From Planctomycetaceae bacterium (lineage in GTDB: Bacteria > Planctomycetota > Planctomycetia > Planctomycetales > Planctomycetaceae), in the NCBI GenBank assembly GCA_947463775.1, contig CANHVD010000129.1:1-11337 (forward strand): 11,337 bases of DNA, read 5' to 3'. The position numbers and the translations under genes are program-made. Below, in pieces: positions 1 to 6,573 of the stretch; position 1 is the stretch's first letter; each line of letters opens with the position of its first letter. The notes below the pieces were generated by a model. That model made no database searches. It saw only the letters and a program-made list of their open reading frames with translations, and was not told the DNA's origin.

Positions 1-792
1 GATAATGCTGAGATCGCGATCCGTTAACGAGATAGCTCCCCCGGGAATGGCTCCGGACATGAGTTCCGCCTGACGTTCCTCGCGATTGTCCTTCACGCCG
101 AGGCTGGTCAGGATCGCTCCGCCGGCAACCGCATAGTTGTGACCTTTGAGGGATCCGCGGCCTTCAACATTCTGTTCTTCAAACATGCGGGTCTCGAGCA
201 ACCAGCCACCTTTGAGGCTTTTGGCATTACTGTTCGGTGGCAGCGCGACGCGAACGTCGAACCGCTGACCTTTCCTCACCATGGCGGGCAGGTAAGCCGT
301 GACGACAACCATCGCGGTGTCACGTGATGCGAGAATCTTCTTTGAGTCCTTCACGCCACGCCGATTCATCTCGTTCTGCAGCTGAGTTCGCAACGCAGAC
401 GGCGAAGGATCACCACCAGTCCCGTTCAGTCCAGTGACAAGACCGACTCCGCGGAGCACGATCATCGTATTACCCTGAACGCTCATATATTCCAGGAGCA
501 AGGGTGTATCGATGTGGTTGCCGAAATCGTTATCTTCGTCCTTGTCACGTTTCTTCTTCTTGCTTTTGCTTTCCTCTTCCTCTTTCTTCTCGTCCGCTTT
601 CGAAAATCGACTCGCCATCATGGCCGCACCTGGCATCGACATCAGCCCGGACGCGCAGCCGCAGAACAGCGAAGAAATCAGCAGGCAGCACAGCGGTGCC
701 CTGAGTATCGCGAGAATGGATTTGTCGAATTGCGAAGGAGGCGCAGAGGTGCGAAGACCTTCAGCAGCAGGAGGCTGGGCGAGTTTCGACAT
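1..792 (-). CDS. flgI: FlgI-family (flagellar P-ring) protein, lipoprotein-like, 3' end outside window
   Basis: FlgI subunits form the periplasmic P ring around the flagellar rod. The 264 visible residues read from ATG at 792 without a stop to the window edge. An SD-like GGAG lies 7 bases before that ATG. FlgI-like stretches are VGLVTGLNGTGGD (116-128), the VVVTAYLPAMVRKGQRFDVRV segment (about 162-182) and AKSLKGGWLLETRM (190-203), in family order. The N-terminus is atypical. A basic, proline-rich lead precedes a hydrophobic segment (about 25-45) ending in FCGC, so C46 could be a lipid-attachment cysteine, although -3 is Phe rather than Leu. A highly charged Lys/Glu/Asp linker follows (about 65-89) before the FlgI domain. 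Canonical FlgI is a soluble protein with an ordinary Sec signal. No other flagellar gene is visible. The family is fairly sure; a role in a real P ring is uncertain. Confidence 0.83.
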   Translation of the reverse strand, partial: MSKLAQPPAAEGLRTSAPPSQFDKSILAILRAPLCCLLISSLFCGCASGLMSMPGAAMMASRFSKADEKKEEEESKSKKKKRDKDEDNDFGNHIDTPLLLEYMSVQGNTMIVLRGVGLVTGLNGTGGDPSPSALRTQLQNEMNRRGVKDSKKILASRDTAMVVVTAYLPAMVRKGQRFDVRVALPPNSNAKSLKGGWLLETRMFEEQNVEGRGSLKGHNYAVAGGAILTSLGVKDNREERQAELMSGAIPGGAISLTDRDLSII

Positions 793-1088
793 GGGAAAAC
801 TCCGTCGACACTGGAAAATGACGACTGTCAGGAGATTTGCAGGACATTTCGCCCGCGCATGGAAATCCGAGCCTGCGGATAGCAGGTTAAGGACTCATGA
901 AACAGGAAAAATCAGGAAGGGCGCACCGACATTGTGGATGCTGCTGTCGCAGTTCCTTCAATGCTAATGCCGTTATTGACAGGACAGTAACCACTCGAAG
1001 CCCTGATGCTCGGAGAGTCATCAGTGGTCGAACGATACTGCGGGTTAAGAAGGGAAAATAAAGCAGATGATCGCTTCGACGGTGTTCA

Positions 1089-1105
1089 ATTCCCTGAAAG
1101 GGAAT
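1089..1105. repeat. Perfect inverted repeat ATTCCCT-GAA-AGGGAAT
   Basis: Seven bases pair perfectly around a 3-base centre. No T tract follows on either strand, so this is not an intrinsic terminator. It lies about 300 bases upstream of the flgI-like start. It could be a protein-binding dyad, but chance is a real alternative for a dyad of this size. Confidence 0.4.
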
Positions 1106-1162
1106 AGACAGTCTGGCATTTCAAACGCTGCACAGATCAAAGTTTCTCGAAGATCTGATTGC

Positions 1163-1200
1163 CGGCAGTGGATCAGTGGTCAGTTCTGATCACACTGCCG
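1163..1200. repeat. Long hairpin-forming inverted repeat in intergenic DNA
   Basis: CGGCAGTG (1163-1170) pairs with CACTGCCG (1193-1200), and GATCAG (1171-1176) pairs with CTGATC (1186-1191). This leaves a single bulged A at 1192 and a 9-base loop, for 14 paired positions in 38 bases. There is no T run on either side, so it is a poor Rho-independent terminator. It may be a structured RNA element, a binding site or part of a dispersed repeat. The structure is certain from sequence; the role is unknown. Confidence 0.55.
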
Positions 1201-1648
1201 AACCAGATTTCTCTCGGTGAACCACAAGTCAACAGAGGGAGGACGCCCCGGATGGCCGTCTGATTGGAAAGACGGTTACCGTTTTATCTGTCGGAATTGG
1301 GATGACTCACAACTTACACCGGGATGAAGCGAAGTTGTCAGCTCAACGAGGACTTTGTTTGTGCAGAGTCCTGCTTTGAGGAGAAATTAGTCTGTGCTGG
1401 CTTGTGGCGTCAACGCGATTCAGGCGTCTCTGTGGTGCCATTGTTGAAGACACGAGCGACAAGCGTTTCAGTTCGGCAGGAAGTGCGTCGTGGACGACCG
1501 GAAAAGCAGATGCAATCGCTGTAGAATCGATCTTTCGGCAAAAAGTGCCGCTCAATGAGTTCACAAAAGGGGGGGGCGGTAATCAATCGCCAAATAGCCC
1601 GAAGGGTGGTCCGCACGTTTGGTTCGTGAACGCTTTTCTGATCCAACG

Positions 1649-1677
1649 AAAAAAGGCAGAGCCATACGGCTCTGCCT
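1649..1677 (-). terminator. Rho-independent terminator of the pilin-like gene
   Basis: A perfect 10-bp stem, AGGCAGAGCC (1654-1663) with GGCTCTGCCT (1668-1677), closes an ATAC tetraloop. The A run at 1649-1654 reads as a U run directly after the stem on the minus strand. It sits 37 bases after the stop codon of the pilin-like gene and is strongly oriented toward leftward transcription. It separates this gene from the flgI-like gene further left. Confidence 0.92.
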
Positions 1678-1713
1678 CATCGTGTTCTTCTATTCGTTCT
1701 GATCCTGAACGAA

Positions 1714-2034
1714 TTACTTGTAAGTTTCGCCTGAATCGCTGCAAACGATGCTCATGTTGCTGTCGCAGTCGCAGGTGTCAGCTCGGTCATTGTAAGACGC
1801 ACCATAAGTACGTGCCTTCGTGTTGCCGCTGTTCTTGTAGCTGGCAAAACCAGAAACCTGGTAAGACTGATCCAGATTACCGAACGCACTGGACAGGTCG
1901 CTCAGTTCGGCCACGATTGAACACTGCAGTTCAACCAGCCCAACGATCATTCCAAGAACCAGAATGGTTGCAATCAGAACCAATTCTGCTGACAGGATAA
2001 CACCGCATTCGTCGTTCCACAGAGTCTTCAACAT
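1714..2034 (-). CDS. Small pilin-like (Flp/TadE-like) secreted or membrane protein
   Basis: A 106-residue protein starts at ATG 2034, preceded by AAGAGGG about 8 bases upstream. This start was chosen over an in-frame ATG at 2118 because the extra 28 residues are basic and unlike the family, and the SD sits at 2034. A short N-terminus ends in NDECG, followed by a hydrophobic helix (about 12-36) with a Glu at position 17. This recalls class III signal peptides, where prepilin peptidase cuts after Gly, but the Glu is at +6 after G11 rather than the usual +5. The C-terminal half is polar and Tyr/Ser/Asn-rich, with cysteines at 88, 90 and 98 (DTCDCD...VC). Similar small SAELVL proteins are common in planctomycetes and are sometimes misnamed branched-chain aminotransferases; that is recollection. 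It stands alone between its own candidate promoter and terminator. The coding call is firm; the pilin role is inference. Confidence 0.8.
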   Translation of the reverse strand: MLKTLWNDECGVILSAELVLIATILVLGMIVGLVELQCSIVAELSDLSSAFGNLDQSYQVSGFASYKNSGNTKARTYGASYNDRADTCDCDSNMSIVCSDSGETYK

Positions 2035-2200
2035 TTCTCTACCCTCTTTTTGCATTCCGAGCATTTTTGAAAGAACACGATCCCGCCAACGGTGATCGCA
2101 TAGAAAATCCCGACTCAACCTGCTTCTGACACCCGGTCACTCCGATGGAGTCAGCCAGGTCTTTGCATTGCGAAGTTGTTTCAGATCTGGATTTCACTTA

Positions 2201-2216
2201 GGCAGTTTGCATGCCA
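2201..2216 (-). promoter_or_regulatory. Candidate sigma-54 (-24/-12) promoter for the pilin-like gene
   Basis: Minus-strand sequence TGGCATGCAAACTGCC aligns with the sigma-54 consensus TGGCACG-N4-TTGCW. The GG and GC doublets are exactly 10 bases apart, and nine of the twelve specified positions match. The start site would fall near 2189, giving a 5' leader of about 155 bases. Sigma-54 control of pilin genes is known in other bacteria. Single matches of this kind occur by chance, so this remains a candidate. Confidence 0.4.
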
Positions 2217-2237
2217 TCCTCGCGCCGAGCTTGTGTG

Positions 2238-2254
2238 TTGTTGACTGGCAACAA
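2238..2254. promoter_or_regulatory. Dyad TTGTTG-N5-CAACAA upstream of the sigma-54 candidate
   Basis: Six perfectly paired bases flank a 5-base centre, 21 bases upstream (in the leftward direction) of the -24 element. It shares the GTTG...CAAC core with the dyad at 2329-2346. It could be an operator or an activator site; only the symmetry is seen. Confidence 0.3.
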
Positions 2255-2328
2255 AGCCCTTTCGATCGGTCGCGGATGGAGTAGAAAGCGCGTCGAAAGG
2301 CCAATTCAGAAATTTGCGGAATGGCCTG

Positions 2329-2346
2329 TGTTGTCAAAAGTCAACA
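2329..2346. promoter_or_regulatory. Dyad TGTTG-N8-CAACA, possible upstream activator site
   Basis: An imperfect inverted repeat sits about 112 bases upstream of the candidate -24 box. This is within the usual range for enhancer-binding protein sites at sigma-54 promoters. It repeats the GTTG...CAAC half-sites seen at 2238-2254, with a different spacer length. The function is inferred only from position and symmetry. Confidence 0.28.
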
Positions 2347-2447
2347 TCGCGTCGTTCAGAGGTTTACAAACCGTCACGACACAATGTCAGTCTTAGCGCT
2401 GACACGTATGAATTCTGTGATGCCGGAGCGCAACAGCGAGATCTCTG

Positions 2448-3194
2448 TCATTGCCAGACCGGTGTTTCCTCGTCACTGACGTATCGCTGCAGGATCTGAT
2501 TGGGACGGTATCGATTCTTGTAGTTCATCGATCCGCAGTCCTGAATATAGTAACCCATGTACAGCCACTCCCGTCCGAGTGCTCGGCCTTCCTCAATCTC
2601 ACGCAGCACGGAATAGGTGCCAAGCCCGTCGCTGCGAAGTTCGGGATCGTGGAAGAAGTAAATGCTGGACATCACGTTCCGAGTCATATCGACCAGGCCA
2701 AGTCCGATGAGTTTTCCATCACGGCGATACTGAAACTCTCGCGCGAATGAAAAACTCCCATCGATAAACGAATCGAAATAATGAGCGGCATCGATTTCTC
2801 GAAACGGCCACTGACGACGATGGTGCATGTCGAGATGATAGCGGTTATAGAGTGACAGATGCTCGGGGCTGACCGTCGGTCTCTGGATGATCAGTTCTGT
2901 CTCTTCAATCCCGGTGCGAATCCGTCGCTGGCTTTTGGATGCCTCAAATTCGCTCAGGACGACTCTCAGGCTTTGGCAGGCCGAGCAGGCCGCACATGTT
3001 GGACGAAACAGTGTCCTGCCGAATCGACGCCAGCCTCGCGACAAAAGCTGCTCGTAACGAGCCTCCGTTAACTTGTAGGCCAGACGATACGTCATTTTCG
3101 CGGTTTGGCCCGGCAGATAGGAGCAGGGCGTGGGAGTTCCTTCGATTTCCAGCTCTCCGGAAGGCTCGTCGCGTGATAAGTCGTCGTTGACCAT
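2448..3194 (-). CDS. bpt: Aminoacyl-tRNA-protein transferase (Bpt/Ate1 family)
   Basis: This cytosolic enzyme transfers Leu (Bpt) or Arg (Ate type) from aminoacyl-tRNA to the N-terminus of proteins carrying acidic N-terminal residues, marking them for ClpS/ClpAP degradation in the N-degron pathway. The 248 residues match the usual bacterial length. Visible signatures are CSYLPG (24-29), the cysteine cluster FRPTCAACSAC (63-73, C67/C70/C73), LYNRYHLDMH (115-124) and the C-terminal catalytic-domain stretch from GLGTYSVLREIE (190-201) through YMGYYIQDCGSMNYK (212-226) to RPNQIL. C24 with the 67-73 cluster corresponds to the conserved N-domain cysteines. The start at ATG 3194 has GGAAAG about 8 bases upstream. 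It is transcribed divergently from trpD across 166 bases. Leu or Arg specificity cannot be read reliably from sequence; bacterial members are usually annotated as leucyltransferases. Confidence 0.93.
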   Translation of the reverse strand: MVNDDLSRDEPSGELEIEGTPTPCSYLPGQTAKMTYRLAYKLTEARYEQLLSRGWRRFGRTLFRPTCAACSACQSLRVVLSEFEASKSQRRIRTGIEETELIIQRPTVSPEHLSLYNRYHLDMHHRRQWPFREIDAAHYFDSFIDGSFSFAREFQYRRDGKLIGLGLVDMTRNVMSSIYFFHDPELRSDGLGTYSVLREIEEGRALGREWLYMGYYIQDCGSMNYKNRYRPNQILQRYVSDEETPVWQ

Positions 3195-3360
3195 AGTAAA
3201 CTTTCCGAAACGACATCGCTGGTTTCGGGCTGTTGAGTAAGAGAGACTGCCGAGACACCAGAAAGACTGATGCCGCTTTTGAATTGTTGGACGATCGCCA
3301 GAATCATTCTACTGACTGAGCTGATCGCCTTCTGAAATCGTCCGAATTGAATGAATTGAA
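3195..3360. promoter_or_regulatory. Divergent intergenic region between bpt and trpD
   Basis: These 166 bases must carry the leftward promoter of bpt and probably the rightward promoter of trpD. I see no strong sigma-70 boxes, operator, or trp-type leader peptide with tandem Trp codons followed by a terminator. The sequence before the trpD ATG is AT-leaning and lacks a Shine-Dalgarno motif. Confidence 0.4.
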
Positions 3361-4392
3361 ATGAACGAAACTCTGAAGAACGCTGTCGACCTGCTGCTTC
3401 TAAGGCAAGATCTCACCGATGCCGACGCCTGCCAGTGCATCGGCGCGATCATGGATGGACAATGTGATCCCGTCGATATTGCCTCCTTTCTGACAGCCAT
3501 GGCCTGCAAAGGTCCGGTTGCCGATGAAATCGTCGGGGCCGCTCGTGCGATGAGACGGCGAGCTGCCCCGATTGTCACATCGCGTCAGCATCTGCTGGAC
3601 ACCTGCGGAACCGGTGGAGATCGCCTGCATACATTTAATATCAGCACGGCGACAGCAATCCTGGCGGCGGCCTGCGAAGTTCCCGTCGCGAAGCATGGCA
3701 ATCGCAGCGTTTCCAGTTCCAGTGGATCTGCGGATGTGCTGGAAAGCCTGGGCGTAAATATTTCGTTGACTCCCGAAGCGGCTGGTCGCTGTCTTGACGA
3801 AGTCGGCATCGCCTTTTGTTTCGCACCATTGATTCACGGAGCGATGAAGCATGCCGCACCAGTCAGAAAACAACTTGGCATCCCGACGATCTTTAATCTT
3901 CTGGGGCCTCTGACAAATCCTGCCGGCGCAGAATATCAATTGCTGGGAGCAAGCTCGTTTTCTCGCGCGGAACTGCTGGCCTCTGCGTTGGCCGCGTTGG
4001 GGGGGCGGCGTTCGATTGTCGTCTGTGGCAACGACGAACTGGATGAAGTGTCACTGTGGGGCACAACTCGAGCATTCGAAATCCATGGTGGGCAAGTGAC
4101 GCTTCAGACGTGGACGGCCGACTCGTTCGGATTACCGGAATGCTCCGTGGATGCACTGCGAGTCAGCTCGGCGACAGAAAGCGGAGCAGTGATTCAGTCG
4201 ATCTTCCGAGGTACAGCTCCAATCCCCGCGTCTATGGTTCTGGCGAATACGGCCGCAGCGTTGTTAGCGTGTGAACGAGTGACTGACCTGAAAGCGGGAG
4301 CAAAAATTGCCTCCGATGCAATTCACTCCGGAGCAGCTCTGAAAACTCTGAATCATCTGATCGAATGGACGCAGGCTCAGAAGCAGAGCTGA
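3361..4392 (+). CDS. trpD: Anthranilate phosphoribosyltransferase
   Basis: TrpD joins anthranilate to PRPP, giving N-(5-phosphoribosyl)anthranilate, the second step of tryptophan synthesis from chorismate, in the cytosol. At 343 residues it has normal length. All family signatures are present: the helical N-terminal domain (1-70), the PRPP loop GTGGD (83-87) followed by TFNIST (91-96), KHGNRSVSS (111-119), HGAMKHAAPVRKQLG (159-173, anthranilate site including R169), FNLLGPLTNP (178-187) and the metal-binding DELDEVS (225-231). These motifs argue against the TrpD2/YbiB paralogues. The ATG at 3361 lacks a clear SD, but no better in-frame start exists and it fits the family N-terminus. No other trp gene is in the window, so the pathway genes appear scattered. 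The next gene follows after 63 bases on the same strand with no terminator between. Confidence 0.97.
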   Translation: MNETLKNAVDLLLLRQDLTDADACQCIGAIMDGQCDPVDIASFLTAMACKGPVADEIVGAARAMRRRAAPIVTSRQHLLDTCGTGGDRLHTFNISTATAILAAACEVPVAKHGNRSVSSSSGSADVLESLGVNISLTPEAAGRCLDEVGIAFCFAPLIHGAMKHAAPVRKQLGIPTIFNLLGPLTNPAGAEYQLLGASSFSRAELLASALAALGGRRSIVVCGNDELDEVSLWGTTRAFEIHGGQVTLQTWTADSFGLPECSVDALRVSSATESGAVIQSIFRGTAPIPASMVLANTAAALLACERVTDLKAGAKIASDAIHSGAALKTLNHLIEWTQAQKQS

Positions 4393-4455
4393 ACATGCTG
4401 GTCACGCCGAGAAAGAAAATCGGTGGTTCGAATCTTAAAGCAGGACTGAGAATTA

Positions 4456-6240
4456 ATGTCATCGGATTCTCCGCAGTCCTCAATCGGCGGATATCACGGA
4501 CGCTATCTGCGAATCGATCTGACGAAAGGTGAGCCAACTTCGGTTCCTCTGGAGGCCGCTTTTCTGAGAAGTTATCTTGGAGGAGCAGGTCTTGGTGTGG
4601 CCATTTTGCTGCGTGAAGAATCGGCTGAAGTCGATCCACTGTCCCCGGAAGCCGCATTAGCGTTTGTGTTCAGTCCGTTAGTCGGCAGCCCGCTGACCAC
4701 GTCCGCCAAGTTCGCTGTGGTCAGCAAAAGTCCTTTGACGAATCGGATTAACGATTCGCTGGCCAGTAGTGGATTTGCCATTGCGGGAAAGAGAACTGGG
4801 TTCGACGCGATTGTGCTGATCGGAAAAGCGAAGTCGCCTTCGGTTCTGATTATTGACGACGACCAAATCCGGCTTGAGCCGGCCGATGATTATTCAGGAC
4901 TTACTAACCGGGAGACTCAGCAGCTGCTTCGTAGTCGTATCGGGATGGACTTCCAGACGGCCACAATTGGCCCGGCCGGAGAACGGCTCGTTCATTACGC
5001 GACAATTTCTCATGATGGTCGCCATGCGGGTCGAGGCGGCAGCGGGGCGGTGTTGGGTTCCAAGAACATCAAGGCGATTGCGGTCCGAGGTTCTCATCGA
5101 GTCACCTGGGCTCGCACTTCAGAGCTGATGACTCTTGCCAAACAGCTGTCCGAGAAATCTTTTGGACCGGCCACGGCCAAGTATCGTGAACTCGGCACGG
5201 CCTCCAATCTTCTAACATTCAATCGGCTGAATGTTCTGCCCACGCACAATTTTCAGCAAGGAAGTTTCTCCGGTGCCATTGAAATCTCGCCGGAAGAATT
5301 GAGCGTTGCTCGCGAGAGAACTCGAACCTCCTGCGCGGCCTGCACGATTGGCTGCGAACATCTATACAGCCTGAAAACTGGCGGCGAACCGGTGCGGCTG
5401 GAGTACGAAAATCTCTTCGCGCTCGGGCCGATGTGTGGCATCAAGGATGCTGAAATTGTACTGAAGGCCTCACAACTGTGTGATGAAGCGGGGCTCGACA
5501 CCATCAGTGCCGGGGGCACAATAGGGTTTGCGATGGAATGCGTTCAGCGAGGCTTGCTGAAGGATTGCGACTGGCTGCAGTTTGGCTCGGGCGAGGCTTT
5601 GCTGAGGGCTCTGAACCTGATCATCAGCGGCGAAGGAATCGGTCGCATGCTGGCTCTCGGCAGCCGCGCCATGGCACATGAAGTCGGTGGCAATTCGCTC
5701 GACTTTGCACCACAGGTTAAGGGGCTGGAGTTTCCCGGTTATGATCCGCGAGGACTCCAGATGATGGCTCTTGGTTTTGCGGTCGGAACACGCGGAGCTG
5801 ACCATAATCGCTCCGGAGCCTATGAGGTCGATTTTTCGGATGCCGTTGATCGACGCAAAGTTGGCCCGGAGTCTGTTCATCTTGCGATCGAAACTGAAGA
5901 CAAAGCTGCAGTGATGGATTCACTGATTCTGTGCAAATTCCTGCGAGCAGTCTTTCAGGATTTCTTTGCAGAGTCTGCAGAGATTCTTGCTCTTGTCACT
6001 GGCTGGGACGTCACGGCCGCAGAACTTCGTGCCACGGCCCAGCGAATCGTGGCGGCTCGCAAGCGATTCAACATTCTTGCCGGCTGGACGCCCGCTGAAG
6101 ATACTCTCCCGCAGCGACTGTTGCAGGAAGCAATCCCCGAGGATGCTCGTGCAAATTTGTCAGAAGAACGCCTGATGTCACTCATCAAAGCCTACAATCT
6201 GGCGCGTGGATGGACGGCGGACGGTTCGCTGCCGGACTGA
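4456..6240 (+). CDS. aor: Aldehyde:ferredoxin oxidoreductase (tungsten-pterin AOR family)
   Basis: AOR enzymes oxidise aldehydes to carboxylates, or the reverse, with ferredoxin, using a tungsto-bispterin cofactor and one [4Fe-4S] cluster in the cytosol. The 594 residues are close to the 605 of Pyrococcus furiosus AOR. The N-terminal domain begins YHGRYLRIDLTKGE (13-26). HAGRGGSGAVLGSKN (190-204) is the pterin-binding region. Cluster ligands are C293, C296, C300 (CxxCxxxC) and C493 in DSLILC, matching the C288/C291/C295/C494 pattern of the archaeal enzyme. E318 and H450 fall where its E313 and H448 lie. AGLDTISAGG (345-354) is also typical. The start has AGGA about 10 bases upstream. It may be co-transcribed with trpD, a linkage with no obvious metabolic logic. 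No ferredoxin, MoaD/ThiS or pterin genes are adjacent. The family is near certain; the substrate is unknown. Confidence 0.95.
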   Translation: MSSDSPQSSIGGYHGRYLRIDLTKGEPTSVPLEAAFLRSYLGGAGLGVAILLREESAEVDPLSPEAALAFVFSPLVGSPLTTSAKFAVVSKSPLTNRINDSLASSGFAIAGKRTGFDAIVLIGKAKSPSVLIIDDDQIRLEPADDYSGLTNRETQQLLRSRIGMDFQTATIGPAGERLVHYATISHDGRHAGRGGSGAVLGSKNIKAIAVRGSHRVTWARTSELMTLAKQLSEKSFGPATAKYRELGTASNLLTFNRLNVLPTHNFQQGSFSGAIEISPEELSVARERTRTSCAACTIGCEHLYSLKTGGEPVRLEYENLFALGPMCGIKDAEIVLKASQLCDEAGLDTISAGGTIGFAMECVQRGLLKDCDWLQFGSGEALLRALNLIISGEGIGRMLALGSRAMAHEVGGNSLDFAPQVKGLEFPGYDPRGLQMMALGFAVGTRGADHNRSGAYEVDFSDAVDRRKVGPESVHLAIETEDKAAVMDSLILCKFLRAVFQDFFAESAEILALVTGWDVTAAELRATAQRIVAARKRFNILAGWTPAEDTLPQRLLQEAIPEDARANLSEERLMSLIKAYNLARGWTADGSLPD

Positions 6241-6573
6241 GTGATCCAAGGAGGTGCAGTCGCAGATGAATGTCAAGATGGGAGGGCAAGGCTCCTGCCG
6301 AGCCACTGCAATGCGGAAACACACGGATTGACAGGTGCCTGCCCCTCCCGGAATTGAACGTTGTTGCGACCTGCCGAAATCCGCGACTGCCCCCATCCAG
6401 AGAAGGGATTCCCTCCGACCATACAAAGCCCGACAAGGATTTGGTAAGGTTCTAAATTGAAGCTTTCGGCTCAAGCGGCCAGGATTGCCAGACAAATTCG
6501 GCGGTCGGCAGGGTTTAGAAAATTCAGCCTCACGAGTTCGTCGAAAAACACGGCAGGTTTCAGGAATCACAGA
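6241..6573. other. Spacer between AOR and the DUF58 operon, with repeat-like DNA
   Basis: About 330 bases. The first part (6280-6349) is a hairpin-forming, repeat-like element described separately. The second part includes an in-frame extension of the DUF58 gene back to a TTG at 6457. Arg codons in that extension are only AGA, AGG or CGG, whereas the gene body favours CGA, CGC and CGT, so I regard it as probably untranslated. The promoter of the DUF58 operon should lie here, unless it is read from the AOR transcript. Confidence 0.5.
6280..6349. repeat. Hairpin-forming repeat resembling the planctomycete 'GEAPAEP' dispersed element
   Basis: The left arm GGGAGGGCAAGGCTCC (6280-6295) is the imperfect reverse complement of the right arm GGTGCCTGCCCCTCCC (6334-6349), pairing about 14-15 bases with small bulges. 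Inside the left part, GGCTC (6290-6294) and GAGCC (6300-6304) form a second small hairpin. One plus-strand frame reads WEGKAPAEP. From memory, near-identical intergenic sequences encoding spurious GEAPAEP peptides are scattered through planctomycete genomes. Only this copy is in the window. It may also end AOR transcription, though no T run follows. Confidence 0.55.

Larger units (their letters stand above)
793..1648. other. Gene-poor upstream region of the flgI-like gene
   Basis: About 850 bases lie between the start of the flgI-like gene and the terminator of the pilin-like gene. Short open frames exist on both strands, but none shows a recognisable domain, a good ribosome binding site or gene-like composition. 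The stretch contains a perfect 7-bp dyad at 1089-1105, a 14-bp hairpin with one bulge at 1163-1200, a 6-bp hairpin at 1256-1275 (CCGTCT/AGACGG) and a run of eight G at 1569-1576. It should hold the promoter of the flgI-like gene, but I could not find convincing -35/-10 or -24/-12 boxes. Confidence 0.5.
2035..2447. other. Intergenic region between bpt and the pilin-like gene
   Basis: About 410 bases with no convincing gene. Read on the minus strand it is the leader and promoter region of the pilin-like gene: a candidate sigma-54 element at 2201-2216, two GTTG...CAAC dyads further upstream (2238-2254 and 2329-2346), and a leader of about 150 bases. A weak 5-bp hairpin (GTCAG/CTGAC, 2386-2403) lies downstream of the bpt stop, but it has no T run, so no clear terminator for bpt is seen. 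Confidence 0.5.

Noticed and set aside
504..967. Three overlapping plus-strand open frames, one Leu/Phe/Ser-rich and looking like a membrane helix
   Set aside because: They are antisense to the flgI-like gene. The hydrophobic run is the complement of the Lys/Glu-rich linker codons (a pyrimidine-rich tract at about 535-600).
930..970. GG-N10-GC spacing on the minus strand upstream of the flgI-like gene, considered as a sigma-54 promoter
   Set aside because: Only the doublets match; the surrounding TGGCAC and TTGC positions do not.
976..981. TTGACA on the plus strand, a perfect -35 box
   Set aside because: No -10-like sequence lies 16-18 bases downstream, and no rightward gene follows.
1343..1646. 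Two minus-strand open frames (73 and 78 codons) left of the terminator
   Set aside because: They overlap each other in different frames, have no good SD or recognisable motif, and lie beyond a strong terminator with no visible promoter.
1404..2000. 198-codon plus-strand open frame rich in Cys and Arg
   Set aside because: It runs antisense through the terminator and most of the pilin-like gene. It has no domain or ribosome binding site, and its Cys/Arg richness is a product of the opposite strand.
3195..3360. Possible trp attenuator or leader peptide before trpD
   Set aside because: No short frame with tandem Trp codons and no competing hairpins with a T run were found.
3400..3939. 179-codon minus-strand open frame
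   Set aside because: It lies wholly within trpD, whose plus-strand product has every family motif.
4380..4440. GGTTCGAATC, a tRNA T-loop-like motif after trpD
   Set aside because: The flanking bases cannot form a T stem, and no acceptor or anticodon stem can be placed around it.
6270..6455. 61-codon plus-strand open frame containing KAPAEP
   Set aside because: Best explained as a spurious reading of the intergenic repeat; it has no SD of its own and no protein family.
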